Shown here one piece after another: positions 47,626 to 60,628 of a DNA stretch of 64,000 nt. Each line of letters starts with the position of its first letter. Within the stretch, counting starts at the first letter, position 1. The DNA comes from Daphnia pulex (Eukaryota; Arthropoda; Branchiopoda; Diplostraca; Daphniidae). The notes under the pieces are model-generated. The model searched no databases and was not told the DNA's origin. It saw only the letters and a list, made by a program, of their open reading frames with translations. The stretch spans positions 2,790,001-2,854,000 of the forward strand of contig NC_060025.1 of NCBI RefSeq assembly GCF_021134715.1. The letters are read 5' to 3'. The position numbers were made by a program, and so were the translations under genes.

Positions 47626-47977
47626 TGGCTGTGCAGCTTGGCAGCAGAAGTTGTCAGTTACTTCTCTTGTTTCCTCATCAAGCTTCTGGACACGGGGATT
47701 GTACAACTATACAAACACCGCCCATTACCAGTTTGACTGAAGAAGGCTATAGATTTTAAAAAAAGGATATTTCAACGATTTCAATCTGCCATTTTTGATT
47801 ACATCCTCACTTAAGTTCCTCCCTTGATTTTAAAATTTTTGGTAAACAGTGGCAGATTTAAGGTGTTGCCATATTTTTAAAAATTAACCTGAGAGTCCCA
47901 AAGTTAATTTATCACGATATTTCTCTTATGCATAATGACTTGGTCGTGAACGCGGTCTGACCGATGACTTAAGAGAC

Positions 47978-47990
47978 GCGCCATCTAATG
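47978..47990 (-). promoter_or_regulatory. CTCF-like half motif
   Basis: GCGCCATCTAATG, that is TAGATGGCGC on the minus strand. Confidence 0.3.
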
Positions 47991-48611
47991 TCGCCCACCC
48001 TTCCAAAACTAAAGCTGACGGTTAACATTCACACTAGGTACAATGGTACATTTGTGTTTACTTAAACAAAGGCTCCCTGACTTGCGCAAATCTTCTATCT
48101 TTGTTTTTATTTATTTTGAAAGAAATTTGAGTGGCGATCATCTTCCCTGTCTCATTGTCACATAAATTATATTTTTAATTTTTTTAAAATAAAATATTGT
48201 GAGGACAGCGCCATTTTATCGAATGGTGGAAGGGACAGTTTCGTCTAGGACATATGTAGAATCACTATCGGGAAATTGATTCACCAAAGAGGTGACGTCT
48301 TTTATTTGCGGAAAGAAATCCGGTCCAACGAACATTATATTATTTGTACAAGATTCCATTTCTGTATTTCAAAATCTTGAACCGTGATCTTAGCCGGGTT
48401 CTGATGCGTAAAACACGGTAAAAAGTTTTCATATGAGAAAAAGATAAAGAAAGGTTAAATTTCGTCACTTCACAAAGATATTATAGATATTCGGTTATAC
48501 CGGTTCGATGTCAAATCGAAACATTGGTCAACAGCAGCTACTGCGAAACAAATGTTCTTTCACCTTTAGCATACTATATACACACGTTTATCTAATGTCA
48601 CGAAATAGATT

Positions 48612-49000
48612 TGTCTACCTGTCTTGCTCAAAACGGTCGGTAACATCATACGGGTCTGTCTCACTAACAAAGTAATCACTATAGTATACCTCAATCGGAA
48701 CAAATACATAACGATGAATGAATTGAGCAAGCTCATAATTATCGCCTTGAAACACTTTGCGTGATTCCACCCCCTTTGTGTGTAATACGATTTCCCGCAA
48801 AGAAAATCATATAATCTATTCAAACTGATAATGAGATTTGGCTGCACCTGCGTGCACCCATCAGGAGAAAGCCCGAAAACTCATTGCTCAAAATTCATTC
48901 ATAATATACTACTCATCCGCAATAGTTATTGATCCGGAACTGGTCAATAATTCAAAGGTCTTGCGCGGGGGACAAATAGCAAAGTCCGTATTATTTCGCA
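48612..49000 (-). pseudogene. Decayed coding fragments, unknown family
   Basis: On the minus strand one frame reads NNTDFAICPPRKTFELLTSS plus GSITIADE, and another reads EIVLHTKGVESRKVFQGDNY plus ELAQFIHRYVFVPIEVYYSD then YFVSETDPYD. Both look like real protein sequence in composition but are separated by stops, and the second ends at a donor-like CAGGTAGAC. I cannot name the family. Confidence 0.3.
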
Positions 49001-49757
49001 ACATATGTTTTCCGATCAATGTGTGTCGATTCAGCCGATCTAAGCGTTTTTTTTTTATTTATTATAATTTTTCCATATCGTGTGACGTAAGCAAAGGTTT
49101 TCAAAACCGAGTCCAAAGTTGGACCGCTAGACGTCCTCCTAGTTATCCTTGTGTACGTACTTCATGGCCAAAGGCTTTAGTGAAGATTTCAAAGTGTCGA
49201 TGATTTATTATAAAAGGCGGCAGATATCGTAAAAGTGTTTCACTCTTGAACCCACACGAAGCTACAGGCGATTAAAAGATTTGGAATCTGTTTGAAAAAA
49301 GAAAGGGATAAACAAAAAAATTGTTTTTCAAAAGGGAAAAATCTTCATTTCAATGTGACTTGGCAGTTTTACGGGGCAGGATTTGATGACTTGATGTACA
49401 CATCTACCGTTATATTACGGTGTTTGAAGAAGAAGTAAATAATACTATATCCTCTCTCGTCATTTAAACCATTCGAAACTTAATCTGGAGAGAGTGTCAA
49501 TCAAAATGAAATCAATTCTCTCTTGAGCTCTTAAGATTGCGTAGATTTATTCTTGTGTGTGACTCATATATCAAGACATGGACGACATTTATAGGCCGGA
49601 ATTAAACGCGAATCAATCCATCTTTTATCGCCAGTAATCTCGATGACTCAAATTCTTTATTTTTTCCCTAATGAAAGTCGATGATAAAATCTGGCGTTGC
49701 TAGCGCATTAATGAACATAAAAGACCCCCTCTTTTTCTTATAAAATAATAAATTCCA

Positions 49758-49784
49758 AATAATAATAATAATAATAATAATAAT
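49758..49784. repeat. (AAT)n microsatellite
   Basis: Nine AAT units. Confidence 0.9.
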
Positions 49785-52700
49785 ACTCGTTGTTTGTATA
49801 CAACGGATGCACTATATATCCATGGCGCATCAGTATTAATGACTAGCGCCGCCAAGATGTCGCGTTCTTTTCTTTCATTTAAGATTTTCTTATCTTGGAG
49901 TAGCGCGGCTCTTTTTCTCTTTCCTCTTTACCCCAAAAGTTAAAAAAGAAACCGCCGCGCTCGCGCGCCAGTGTGTAATCTGATTTCCCCGTGTCTGTAT
50001 GTGTGTGTGTGTATGTGTGTAGGAGAGATAATTCCCAATGAAGCTGCTGCTGCACAGTTAGACTGCCCAGGGTCCGCTGAGTGATCATCATCATCGTGCG
50101 AGACAAATGAGTGCGACCAATAGACCAAACCGCCGCCGCCGCCACTTTTTAAAATTTTGAGCGCAGATAAAAGCCTCAAAATGTGGCAAGACCTTTAACT
50201 CGCGGTATAAATATCAGATCCATCTTTATTTTTTTTCCTACCCGAATGACACAGATATCTGGTGGGGGTATAAGAAAGGAGTTGGTCGGCGAGGTGTTTA
50301 GACGTGTCCGCGGTGAAGTGCAATTGTTGTTGTTGTTGTTCATCCATCATCTTTTGGTCCAACGGTGGAACTAATTTGCCGACTTCAGCAGCAGCAGCTT
50401 CGATTTGATTCCAGGTAGGTAGATATATTTTGAGAACATCCATCTTTTATTATAATATACTATATAAGATGCAATTGAGTCGGATGCAAATTGATCCGGG
50501 ACATCCATCAACTTGGCTGTCGGCGGAAGTGGCCTCCTCCTCCTCCTTTTGGGCGGCCGCCGCCGTTTGATAATTTCGCCGCGCGGCAGCAGACAACAAT
50601 TCCCACCATCCTATCCTAATAATAATAAGAAAAAGAGCTGATCTATATTTACGATGCTGCGGCATTTTGTTGGCTTGAATCCATCTGCTGCTGGTCGCGT
50701 AATCGACCAAGAGTCACTTTACCTTGACACGTCGTCGGCAATGGAATTTCGTTTTTTTTTCCCCGGACAACACATTCTCTCCAGCATTTTGAAGAAAGAG
50801 ATAGATGACATCAACATCTCGAACCCCGCAAGCCAGCATGCTGCTGGTTAAAAGCCTTTTTTTTTATTTTTCTATTTTTTAACTTGAAATATACTCAAAA
50901 AAGAGCCGCGGGTCAATAGAAGAAAGGCCGCCGCCGCCGCCACCGCCGCCTTCCTTTTTTTAACACATAGTCTTGATTATCGCGCGGCTTGTTTTTTCTT
51001 CTTGGCCCGACGTGAAGACCTTGAGTGTGTGGTGGCTACCGCCGAAGAAGAATACCCTCTCTAGTCCTATGAAAATGTATGTAACCACCATTAAGGGCAA
51101 TCATCAGAGTAGGTACAAGACCGACATGATGTCTTGATGGCACACAACGAATCCAGGTGAGGGCAAAACGCCAGGAGGCGTAGATCGACCTGGCTGGATT
51201 GATCTAGCTTTTAACTTTGACGTGATATTATATATACAACTCAATCGCTTTTTAGAAAATATATATATAAATACAGCAGAGGCGACATTTCCACAGAAGG
51301 AAGGAATTTGAGTTACATGAACCCGCTCCAAGGCTTCCCCCCTTTTCTTCTTTTTTGGGTGTTATTTGTTCGGTACACTTTGATGCCCTTTCATGGAAGC
51401 ATTATGCAGGCAACACTCGAGATGTATGCATAAGATTATTGCCAATGTAAAAAAAAGTAAAGATCATTAGGCGATTTTTGTGAAAGAATGTCGGCACCTG
51501 CAAAGTCATGGCGAAAAGCTGAAGAAAAAGAAAGAAAGAATAAAGGAACTTGTGAGGAAGAAGAATGTCTTGGCGAATCGATTTCTAGCCAACTATCGAT
51601 ATATAGACATCGGGTGTACGTTTCTCGATACGATATAGGGGGAATGGGAACTGAGTTGTTTGGAGTTGAGCAGAAGCCGTCCGTCTTTTTTTCGAGTTTC
51701 ATTTATTTCATTTTTTTGTGTTTTCTGTTTCTTTCCCTGAGTTGTGGCCCGTTGTTGACACGACGGCCGAAATTAATCTGAAAAAATTCGAGTGAAAATT
51801 CGATGGAAAAGGTAAATTAAGAGGAGAAACAGAAATCTGACAGAGTGATGCCCCTAGGTTATGCCCCTACTGCATACACATCTGAAAAAGTGACAATGGG
51901 CAAGCGATGGGTTTACCTAGACTCGCGTGCCCAGTGATTATTTGCAATCTAGGCAACTCCATTTACCACTCAGACTTATTGAATGTGATGGAAAATGAAA
52001 TGCAAGTCTTGACTACGGGGAGGCATCACTCTTTTGTCAGGATTGTGAGCAGAGTCTGTATTGATCGACCTGGTGAGAGCTTTTGTAGTGAGTGGGGAGA
52101 ACTCGGAGAGCAATTTCACTCTTCTCTCCCTTCTCATTTGTAATCCAGGGGCTCTCATCCAGTTTTTTCCAGCTGTCAAATATTGTGAACATTTGAGTAG
52201 TGGAAAACACAATAGCTTCTGCTTATGGTTAACAAACTGGTCGATAACTCTTGTACTCTTGTATTACAGGATTTCATCCAGAACCCGTGACAACAATTGG
52301 ACCACTCATGTGAAGATATCGGGCCTCATTAAGGACTGAAGAGATCGACCCAATAGTTGCAACCCCCACAGACCGTCCAATTATGTTGATGCAGTAGTGA
52401 TTCGTCGCAGTGTGCCTTATTCATAGCGTGCCTCATAGAAGAAACCAACTCCTCCTTCGCTTCACCCCTCTTATTTCACCAGTCTGGAACTAGATGCTGC
52501 CTGGTAAGCAACCTCCGTTTTTTCCATCTCTATTGTAGTCCATTTTTTCCTATTGTTATCTTGCACTCACCAAAAAATGAAAAATCTCCCTACTCATTGT
52601 TACGTTGTCAGATTATATTTCGCGCTCCAACGATTCCAATCAATGCTTACCCACCAAAAACTTGCAGTTATTTCTTTTTTTGCTTTCTGATGGTGAGGAG

Positions 52701-53039
52701 GGGGGCTAGAAGAGGAGGGGGGGGCTGGTGGGCGGAAGAGTGGGTCTTCCAAAGCCGGATATGGGATCTGGGAACGAATTTCTCTGGATGGATTCTCTAC
52801 ACACAGTTGCTGTGGCAGCAGAGTTTAGTTTATTTTGTGAAATTGCCAACTTCGGTTCAGTAGAAGAGTCCAATGTTGATGTTTTTGCTCTAACCAGTGA
52901 CATCAAGTTGTGATTCGAGTTTCTGGCCATGTTAAAATGTGTGCTAACCATTTCGTTGCATCTCTTTCGTGTCCAGGTGATGCTGCTCCTGTTTTATTTA
53001 TCGTCCGTTGACTACAACGAACTTGTACAGTGTTAAGTG

Positions 53040-56000
53040 ATGAATGGAGGTGGATCTGTGATTCGTTTTTCGGAATCTGCTCCTCGACCCCCTGTCTTCC
53101 CAGGTATGATCCAACTGGTCGCCTTTGTGTGTGCTTATTACATTCATTCTAATGTTGTTGCGTTTTTAATTCAGGTGAAGAAAATGTGCCGTCAAGTCAG
53201 GTGAAGATGGATCCATGGGCTTCACGGTTCGGAAGGCGGGGCCCGTCGCATCCTTCGACGCTGTCGCCCTCCAAAGGTTCATCACCCGTCCTGACGCCTC
53301 GCAGACATGGCCAGTCGATGGACGAGAACGACTTGGCTCGCCGCTACGAACCGGCTGAAGGATCGGCCTCCACGTCTCCACCCTTGGTCGAAACGCCGCC
53401 CTATTTGCGATGGGCTGAAAATCTTCATTTCCTCCTGACCGATCCCGACGGCGTCGAACTCTTTGAAAAATATCTCGAACAGGAAAATTGTTCTCATTTA
53501 CTCAAAGTATGTCCCCATCAACTGCAATTTCTTTTTCGTATTTTTCACTCATTTTTTGTTTTGCAGTTTTGGTTTGCCTGCGAAGGCCTCAAACGAAACT
53601 GGGCAGAAGATCCCGAAAAAGCTGTCCAAATCATCCAAGTCATTTACAAAAAGTACATCCGGCTCAAAAGGGTCAATGTGTCGGAACTGAATCGGCGTGA
53701 GATTAACGACCGAGTGGCCAACAAAGCTACCCTTGACGCGCATATCTTTGACGAAGCGCAAAAGGATGTCGAAGATCTTATCCGCAGCTCAGTTTACGTC
53801 AACTTCCTAAATTCGGACGTCTATTTATCTTACATTCAAGTAAAGAGTCGATCACTTTCATCGCTTTGACATCTATCTCATTTTACGTCCTCTTATAAAT
53901 TATCTAGTCTATGCAAAATGGCATCCCGGATTCGCCTCGAAGCGGCCGGAGTCAAGGAGGAGGTTCAGACATCACCGCCAAATCTTCCGTCGCCCCTGAT
54001 CTCGCCGGAACGGGCGCTTCAGATGATCGAGGACCTCACCTAGGGCCATTGCCTACTTTGCACGAAGATTCTGAATTCTCTTATCCTGCCGTCGAGCTCA
54101 ACAAGCCAATCCCACTGACGCATGACGCTCTCATGGCCACCAAGAATGTCCGGATGAACGTCGAATCCCGACCAGTAGGCGGCCTCTACCCAAGGTGAGT
54201 CATCGTTATAGAATGTCTTTGAAAAATTGCATGATCAATTTCTTTCTTTCTCATTTTTTATTTTTTTTTCAAACTTTTGCCTGAATTTTTATTTAATTGG
54301 AATGCCGTTATGATTCTTATTTCAATTCACTTATTATTTCGTTTTTTTTTTTCGGTTTCCGTTTTTTTCTTTACGTTTATTTACGGGGTAGTAGTCGAGT
54401 GCCCCACAACCCATATCACTCCGTGCACACAACCAGCTATTACGCGCCGTACAATCCCGTTTCACGCCAGGATTCCGAGATATCCTCTGATGCTCATACG
54501 GACGACACTCGCTCACTGACCGATGGTTCTGTGTAAGAATTTCGAATGAATGTTTCTTTATTTTTAGTTATATTTTTTAAATGTTTTAGAGCCTGCAAAC
54601 AATTTTATTTCAGTAATTATTCGTTCAACATTAACTTGTAACAAACGTGTCGTTTTATAGCGATGGTTCTGTCCTGTTTTACCCGGCCAAGCCTAACCGG
54701 CACCAACTGCGCAAAGCTCGGCAAAAGATTTCAAACGACTGTATGAGAAATCGTGATCCGTCTATAAACCAGCCATTCATCCCGCGAACTCAGCGTCTTC
54801 CACCCAAAGAACAGGTTATACACCTCGACATTCATCACGACTGAATCAGGTTTTTTTTTTTAAATAAAAAGGGAATGTTTTTTCTTGTTTGGTCGCAGCA
54901 GGTGATGCCCAAGACGCCGCAAGAATTCGCCGCTGAGCTCATCCAAAAGTTGGAAGCCGTTAAACGAGATCGGGAATCTGAAGAAAAGTTGCTCCGGATT
55001 GTCGCTGAGGTTGGTGGCATTTTCCCACGTTTTCTCTTTAAACAGCCAAAGTGCATTTTAAGCAAAAACTATTTGTTTTCATACAGAGGGATAGTGAAGC
55101 CAGTGGATTGGATGAGCCATGCCCGCAAGGCGCCCGCTTCAAACCCGGATCTGAATGCTCAGCTCGTGTTTTGGCAGAAGCACTGTCCAAAATCGCTTCT
55201 TCAAATGAAGCCGACACACAATCGATTCTCGGTAATGTGCACGATTTGATCTGTTGTGAAGTTCTATCTTAATCGAGTGGAATATTATTATTTTTACAGA
55301 TAACCACGTCCAAAGAATCTGGGCAGATCAGACGCCATTGCGATCACCCGGTGCACCTTCACCTCGGCCGTGGTCTCCAGAGAACCGGCGTCGATTGCCA
55401 CCGAATTCTGTGGCTATTCCAACGAAAACCAGTGGGCCACCAATAATGAGCTCTTCTGCATATGGACCCGGCTATTTCCAACGCTCCTCAGCCCATCATC
55501 GGCGAAAAGACAAGGTAAATGTCTATTCAATTCTAATTCTTCGTGAACTGGGACTTTACGGAATATTTTAATTTTCAGGATATCGAAAAGGGTTCGACCT
55601 ACTCAGCAGACTCGGGTGCGATTCTCGATCAAGGTGACAGCGGAAGAGAAAATCGAGCTCACTTTTCCAAGTCGCAATCAATTCCTGATACGCGCCGGAT
55701 TGGTATGACGTCCTCTCTTGGGGGAGCTAGCAGTGCCATCGGCAGCAAGAAATCAGAATACGATCGTGTCCATGACAGTGGTCTTTGCCTCCATACGGAC
55801 CCTAATCCTGGAACACTAATGGCACCGCCTTCACAGCCACCCAAGGAAAAAGTGCTCCACTGGATCAGCACCAATGACAAATGGCAAGAAGCTGATAGAG
55901 ATCCGTCTTCCAGCAAGCACAGGTAATTGTTTAATCAACTCAGGCCTAATCGGGTGGATCTCTAACAATTTCTTTTTTGATGGTTAGGTCGCGTCCACCG

Positions 56001-56699
56001 AGTTCGACTTCACCCATTTCTTCCAGAAGGAGTCGGCAACACAAGTCCGCTTACGGGACTTCGAGGTCGGAATCGCTGGAACGAGCTGGAGCTTCCGCCG
56101 GTCATTTAACGCAAAGTGAAGACGATATGGCTAGAAATCGTCCTCCAACCAAGCCAAAGTAAGTTTAATAAAACGAAAACTAAATTCACTTATTTGATTC
56201 ATTTATTGATCCAATCATTCTAGACCTAGCGTATCACAGCCAACTTCCACTCACTCGACAACGATGAAGAAACCAGCAAGTAGTGGAGCTCTCTCAGGTA
56301 AACAAGGAACAATTCAGCAGCGTTGGTTGTTCGCCCCCACTCATTCCATTTTGATTCACAGGTGAAGGAAGCTCAGCCCCAACAGAATGCACTGTTGTGA
56401 CGTTCACTTTTGGAGATGAGCCCGTGCCCTACCGCAGCCGGATACCTGGACGAACTGTCACGCTCAAGCAATTCAAAGAAATTTGTGTGCCCAAAAAAGG
56501 AAACTACAAGTAAGGAAGACTCTTAATTATTTTTCACAAAGCTTTGTACTCTAATCATCTTTTGTTAATTAGGTACTACTTTAAGACGAATTGCGAGGAC
56601 GACGTAGCGATGGCAGTCAATCAGGAGGTTATTGACGACTCTGAGATTCTACCACTCTGGGAAGACAAAGTGCTGGGTATCGTCAAGCTTGTCGATTAG
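53040..56699 (+). CDS. Axin: Axin, complete (RGS and DIX domains)
   Basis: Fourteen coding exons: 53040-53103, 53175-53506, 53567-53839, 53908-54194, 54392-54532, 54661-54814, 54902-55009, 55087-55231, 55300-55514, 55579-55922, 55988-56158, 56224-56297, 56362-56509, 56573-56699; all in frame, about 860 residues. Axin is the scaffold of the beta-catenin destruction complex in Wnt signalling. The N-terminus RPPVFPGEE is the tankyrase-binding site with one extra residue. RGS (APC-binding) spans about residues 100-222 (PPYLRWAENLHFLL, FWFACEGLKRNW, LNSDVYLSYIQ). TPQEFAAELIQKLEAVKRDR is the conserved middle element, NHVQRIWADQTPLRSP resembles the beta-catenin helix, and the DIX polymerisation domain (VVTFTFGDEPVPYRSRIPG, FKEICVPKKGNYKYYFKT, EILPLWEDKVLGIVKLVD) ends the protein. 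ATG 53040 follows an acceptor at 52974-52976. Two NAGNAG acceptors may vary the sequence. Confidence 0.97.
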
Positions 56700-57254
56700 A
56701 ATTGATGATGTTATGGAAAAGATATTGTCTTGAAAACTTTACAAAAAAAAACTCTTTAAAATGAACCTGAGTTTATGTTGCAGCTTAACATTACCCTCCT
56801 TCAAAATCTTCAGCCCTGTCTTTTATTTTGTATGATGTCAGTTCTATTTTTGTCATTGTCGTTTTTCATCGATTCACGCGTTGTTTTTTCTCTTAACTCC
56901 TGTCTTTTGATAGAAATCGAGTTTCTTTTATTTCTTTTCTCTTTTATTTTGAGAAGCGTGCAACAATCGTGTCGTAGTAATTTACCCTTTTTCCAGCATG
57001 AATGAATATTTGTTTAATTGTCGCGCTGAGACTTCTTTCTTCCCTCCTGCATTTCCTTTTTATACTTTGTCTGGGCCAAAAAAAAAACTAATTTAAGAAA
57101 AAAAAATGTTGGAAGATTTGCCTTAGCCAGAATATTTTTTTTTTAACTTCGCAATCGTCTGATTTGTACACATCCATCGAGTATTCTCTGAAAGATAAGG
57201 AATGACATGTGTTCAACTCCGATTCCTCGTCTACCACTATCTCCATCCCGCCCA

Positions 57255-57260
57255 AATAAA
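57255..57260 (+). terminator. Candidate polyadenylation signal of Axin
   Basis: AATAAA about 560 bp after the stop. It is the first clear copy I see downstream. Confidence 0.35.
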
Positions 57261-60200
57261 ACCGCCACTTCATCTGAAGCATTACTAATACGCAAACGTT
57301 TCATTACAATTTTATGAAATTGTTTTGTATAACTGTGGACATTCATTTCGACATCCAACTTGGTTTCATTATAAGTCGGGGTTTTTTATGTTTTTTGTGA
57401 AGCTATACTTGGCAGTTAAGAATTTCAAGCCAAACGACTTTTCAAATTTTCATTTGAAACGAAAGTAATCATAATTATTCACATTTTCACTTGCCATTTT
57501 TAAAGATAAATCTCATTTTGGGCGGGAATTTAAGCAAGAACTAAGTAGAAACCAATGCGATGCTAGCGACATCTAACTACAATCGAAGTGCTTGATTTGT
57601 CTATTTTCTTTTATGGGAAAAAGAAATAGTCAGATCACATGCGTTAGCAAAATATCCAAAGGACTGTTTGTCATTTTTATTTCATTAAAAAATCACGATA
57701 GCATATCAATAGTCTGCCAATGGCCGTAATAGACTAAGACTGTGACATCTCGGAGTCACTTGTATTCTATAGCTGTCGCTGTGTTAGAACTTATAAAATT
57801 AATTAATATATAAGTATTTACCATACTAGACCATCACGGAATTTCCGGCAAAATTACTACCAATATGACTAATTTAATGTTGGCATGTGGAAACGAACCA
57901 ACGACGAAAGGACCGAGACGGACCTGATGTTGTTGCTACGCCGTTTCATTAGATTCTCCGATTCTCCCTGATGAACGCAGCAGCACACACACACACAAAG
58001 GAGGCAGTGAGGCACTATAGGGACGATACTATAGGGACGATTATTGGTCGGGAAAGAAAATGTCGTTAAAAAAACATGATATTATTATTTTTAAAAAATT
58101 CCTCTTTGTGAACTTTGTTTCGACATGCAAATCGTATTGATTAGCACATCACTGCATACGTACAAGTCTAGTTATACACGAATATCACGTGTTCCTATTG
58201 CTATGCTTCCATCACTACAGTTCTTCTTTACTTTGTATTTATATTTAACGTTCGATTTAGAGAGTAATTAACTTCTTCCCAGATTGTTGCGCTGAATGGT
58301 TCGACGAGTAACTATTCTGGTATGGCTAGCTCAGCCGCCCGTGGTGGTAGCCACGTCGTCTGCCGCCCCAGAACAGTCACTAGAAGCCCTAAGACGTGCT
58401 GCAAGTTTTGGGATAGTTAATTTACCTTAGTTGACTCCAAAATCAATGTGTAGTTATAGGTTGCGCCTGATGTAAATTTCAATGGTGTTTAGGGAATTAG
58501 TCGAACTAAGCTTGCACCTTTGATATAGGTTATGATAACATTCTAATGCCCTGTTCTTATTCATCAAGATGCGATAAAATATGCTCACTTTTCAATAAAA
58601 TGATCATTCATTAATAAGGCGCAAATTCAGTCTATATTAATACAAAATCCGTTGTCAATTTTTTCTTGTCTTGACGCAGAAGATACACAGGAGAGAGAAA
58701 GGAAGGAGGATGAGCATTTCCCCAGCAGACGGCAAGCCGACCCGAGTGTAGTCCTAAAACTTTCAGTTTAATAGTTTATTTTATCAGAGTTCTCCGATAA
58801 CTGGCTTAAAAGAAGAAGAAGAATCTAATCAGTAGAGGGAATAGGGAACGCGGGCCAGTTCAGCCAAAAAGCCTCGTACATCACACACGAGATTAATTTC
58901 TAGACGGCCAGTAAAGTTGCATATATAGTCAATTGCGTCATTAAAAGGAAAAAAAAAAAACAAATCGAATTTTATATTTTTTCGAAGCCAAACGGAACAA
59001 TGGGCACGTCTGCATTTTAACTATAGAAAAATCATCAAAGATGATATTAATGAACCCAGTTGATTTTTCTTTTTTCCTTTCGCTCTCTTGTGTGTAATTT
59101 CAATCAAGCGCAAAACTCACAACTTTGGTTGGTGTTGTAATATATGGCCACTATAACTCTGCACTCTGTGAACTTGTAGATTTTTTTTTACCCCCCTTCC
59201 GCCAGCACTTTGGATTGGTATAAAATGTTGCGCAAGAATAAAATTTTCTTTTTTCTTGGATTTTTCCGGTACGTGAAATAATTTAGGCGACCCCACATCA
59301 GAGTGCGTCATTTATATCTTTTCGAGACGCCTTATTTATATTTTGTACTTGGGCAGCAGCTTTTATTTCTTCTTTGAGAAAATGGTGATGTCGGAAAAGA
59401 GATTATAATGATGATGAAGCTCCGGATGAGCTTACCGCGCCCGAAATCCATTGGCACTTTCCATTTGATTAATGGCGCAGCGGCATCGGCGGCCCACACA
59501 CACACGCGCGACTATTTGCTTCATATATCGCGCATCACGTGTGTCCATTAAGGAAAGAAAAAAGATGAATCGAAATATATTTCCCTCGTGTCACGCAAAC
59601 AGAAATTCAATCGATCTGCGGGATTATCTAATGATTCGGTTAAATGGTAAATTATACTGGGTTATATATTTTCGTTTATTTATAAGGAAGTGTTTTCATT
59701 GAAAACACTCGACAAAAATTACATCTTGCATCTGTAACAGACGCAAGACATCTCGTGATAGGAGTTCGAGATTCGATAGATCTCCGCACCAATAATTATA
59801 ATTATTTAGGGTAATTATAATTATCACACAGATAACTTGTAATTTGTATTTTATGCAACACGGCTCTATAAGTACGGATTTCTTTATAAACTTAGCTAAC
59901 ACCTGAAGCATCACTGAAGTGCGATTTACATAAAAACTACTCGATTTTTTAAATGTTAAGAAATAGTTTATGACGCGCAATTATTTCTTACATAAAGTTC
60001 ATTTATGAATATCTGCTTTAGTTTACTCGTGTTGTAGTTGTAACACGACGATAAGGCAAATTGCGTAGGTGAGGTTTCCTCGATTATGGGTAAAAACCCT
60101 TGCGGATATTGTCTATTATGAGACACAAATGGCGGAACATTTGTGGGGGAGGGGGTGATTCTTTCTTTTTGTCTGTAATCTGTAAAACAGAAATAATATG

Positions 60201-60628
60201 TTTGATAAATTCCCATATTCGGAAAATTGTGTTCTGCCATTAGTCAAGTTGCTATTAAAAATCTTAGCATGACAGACACATTCTTCTTTTTTGTCCGATA
60301 TACTCACTGGTAGCGAGGTAATTTAATAACCTATAGCTGTGCGTTAAGAAAAACCATGGAATAACTGACTAATTTTCAGATTGATAAATTTTACTTTTAT
60401 TGCTTTTATCGCTTTTATCGGCTTTTATAAAACCAGAGTTGATAATTTGATAAAGCGGTTGCAAAAAAAGGCTACTGGCAACAAAGCGACATGAGGGATT
60501 GAAATTCGGCAACGTAACTTGGCAGACGTAATTTGTTTTTACAAACCACGAAGCACGAACCACAATCAGAAAACCGATTTGAATTTGTAAAAAGATTTTT
60601 AAGTAAAAAAGCCATCATAAAAAAAGAA
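57261..60628. other. Gene-free interval
   Basis: About 3.4 kb without coding support. It holds a CTCF-like variant (GCTAGCGACATCTAAC, 57562-57577), a short CA tract near 57984-57999 and a perfect 14-bp tandem duplication at 58014-58041. Confidence 0.55.
58014..58041 (+). repeat. Perfect 14-bp tandem duplication
   Basis: ACTATAGGGACGAT occurs twice back to back. Confidence 0.9.

Larger units (their letters stand above)
46899..52976. other. Mostly non-coding interval before Axin
   Basis: About 6 kb with an AAT microsatellite, GCC-repeat-rich sequence near 50930-50952, a TATA-like TATAAATA at 50206-50213 and the decayed fragments listed separately. Axin 5' non-coding exons probably lie in the 3' half, but I cannot place them reliably. 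Confidence 0.5.

Noticed and set aside
51907-52339. ORFs of 78-92 codons before Axin
   Set aside because: No domain or similarity that I recognise and no consistent splice pattern; possibly Axin 5' UTR or intron.
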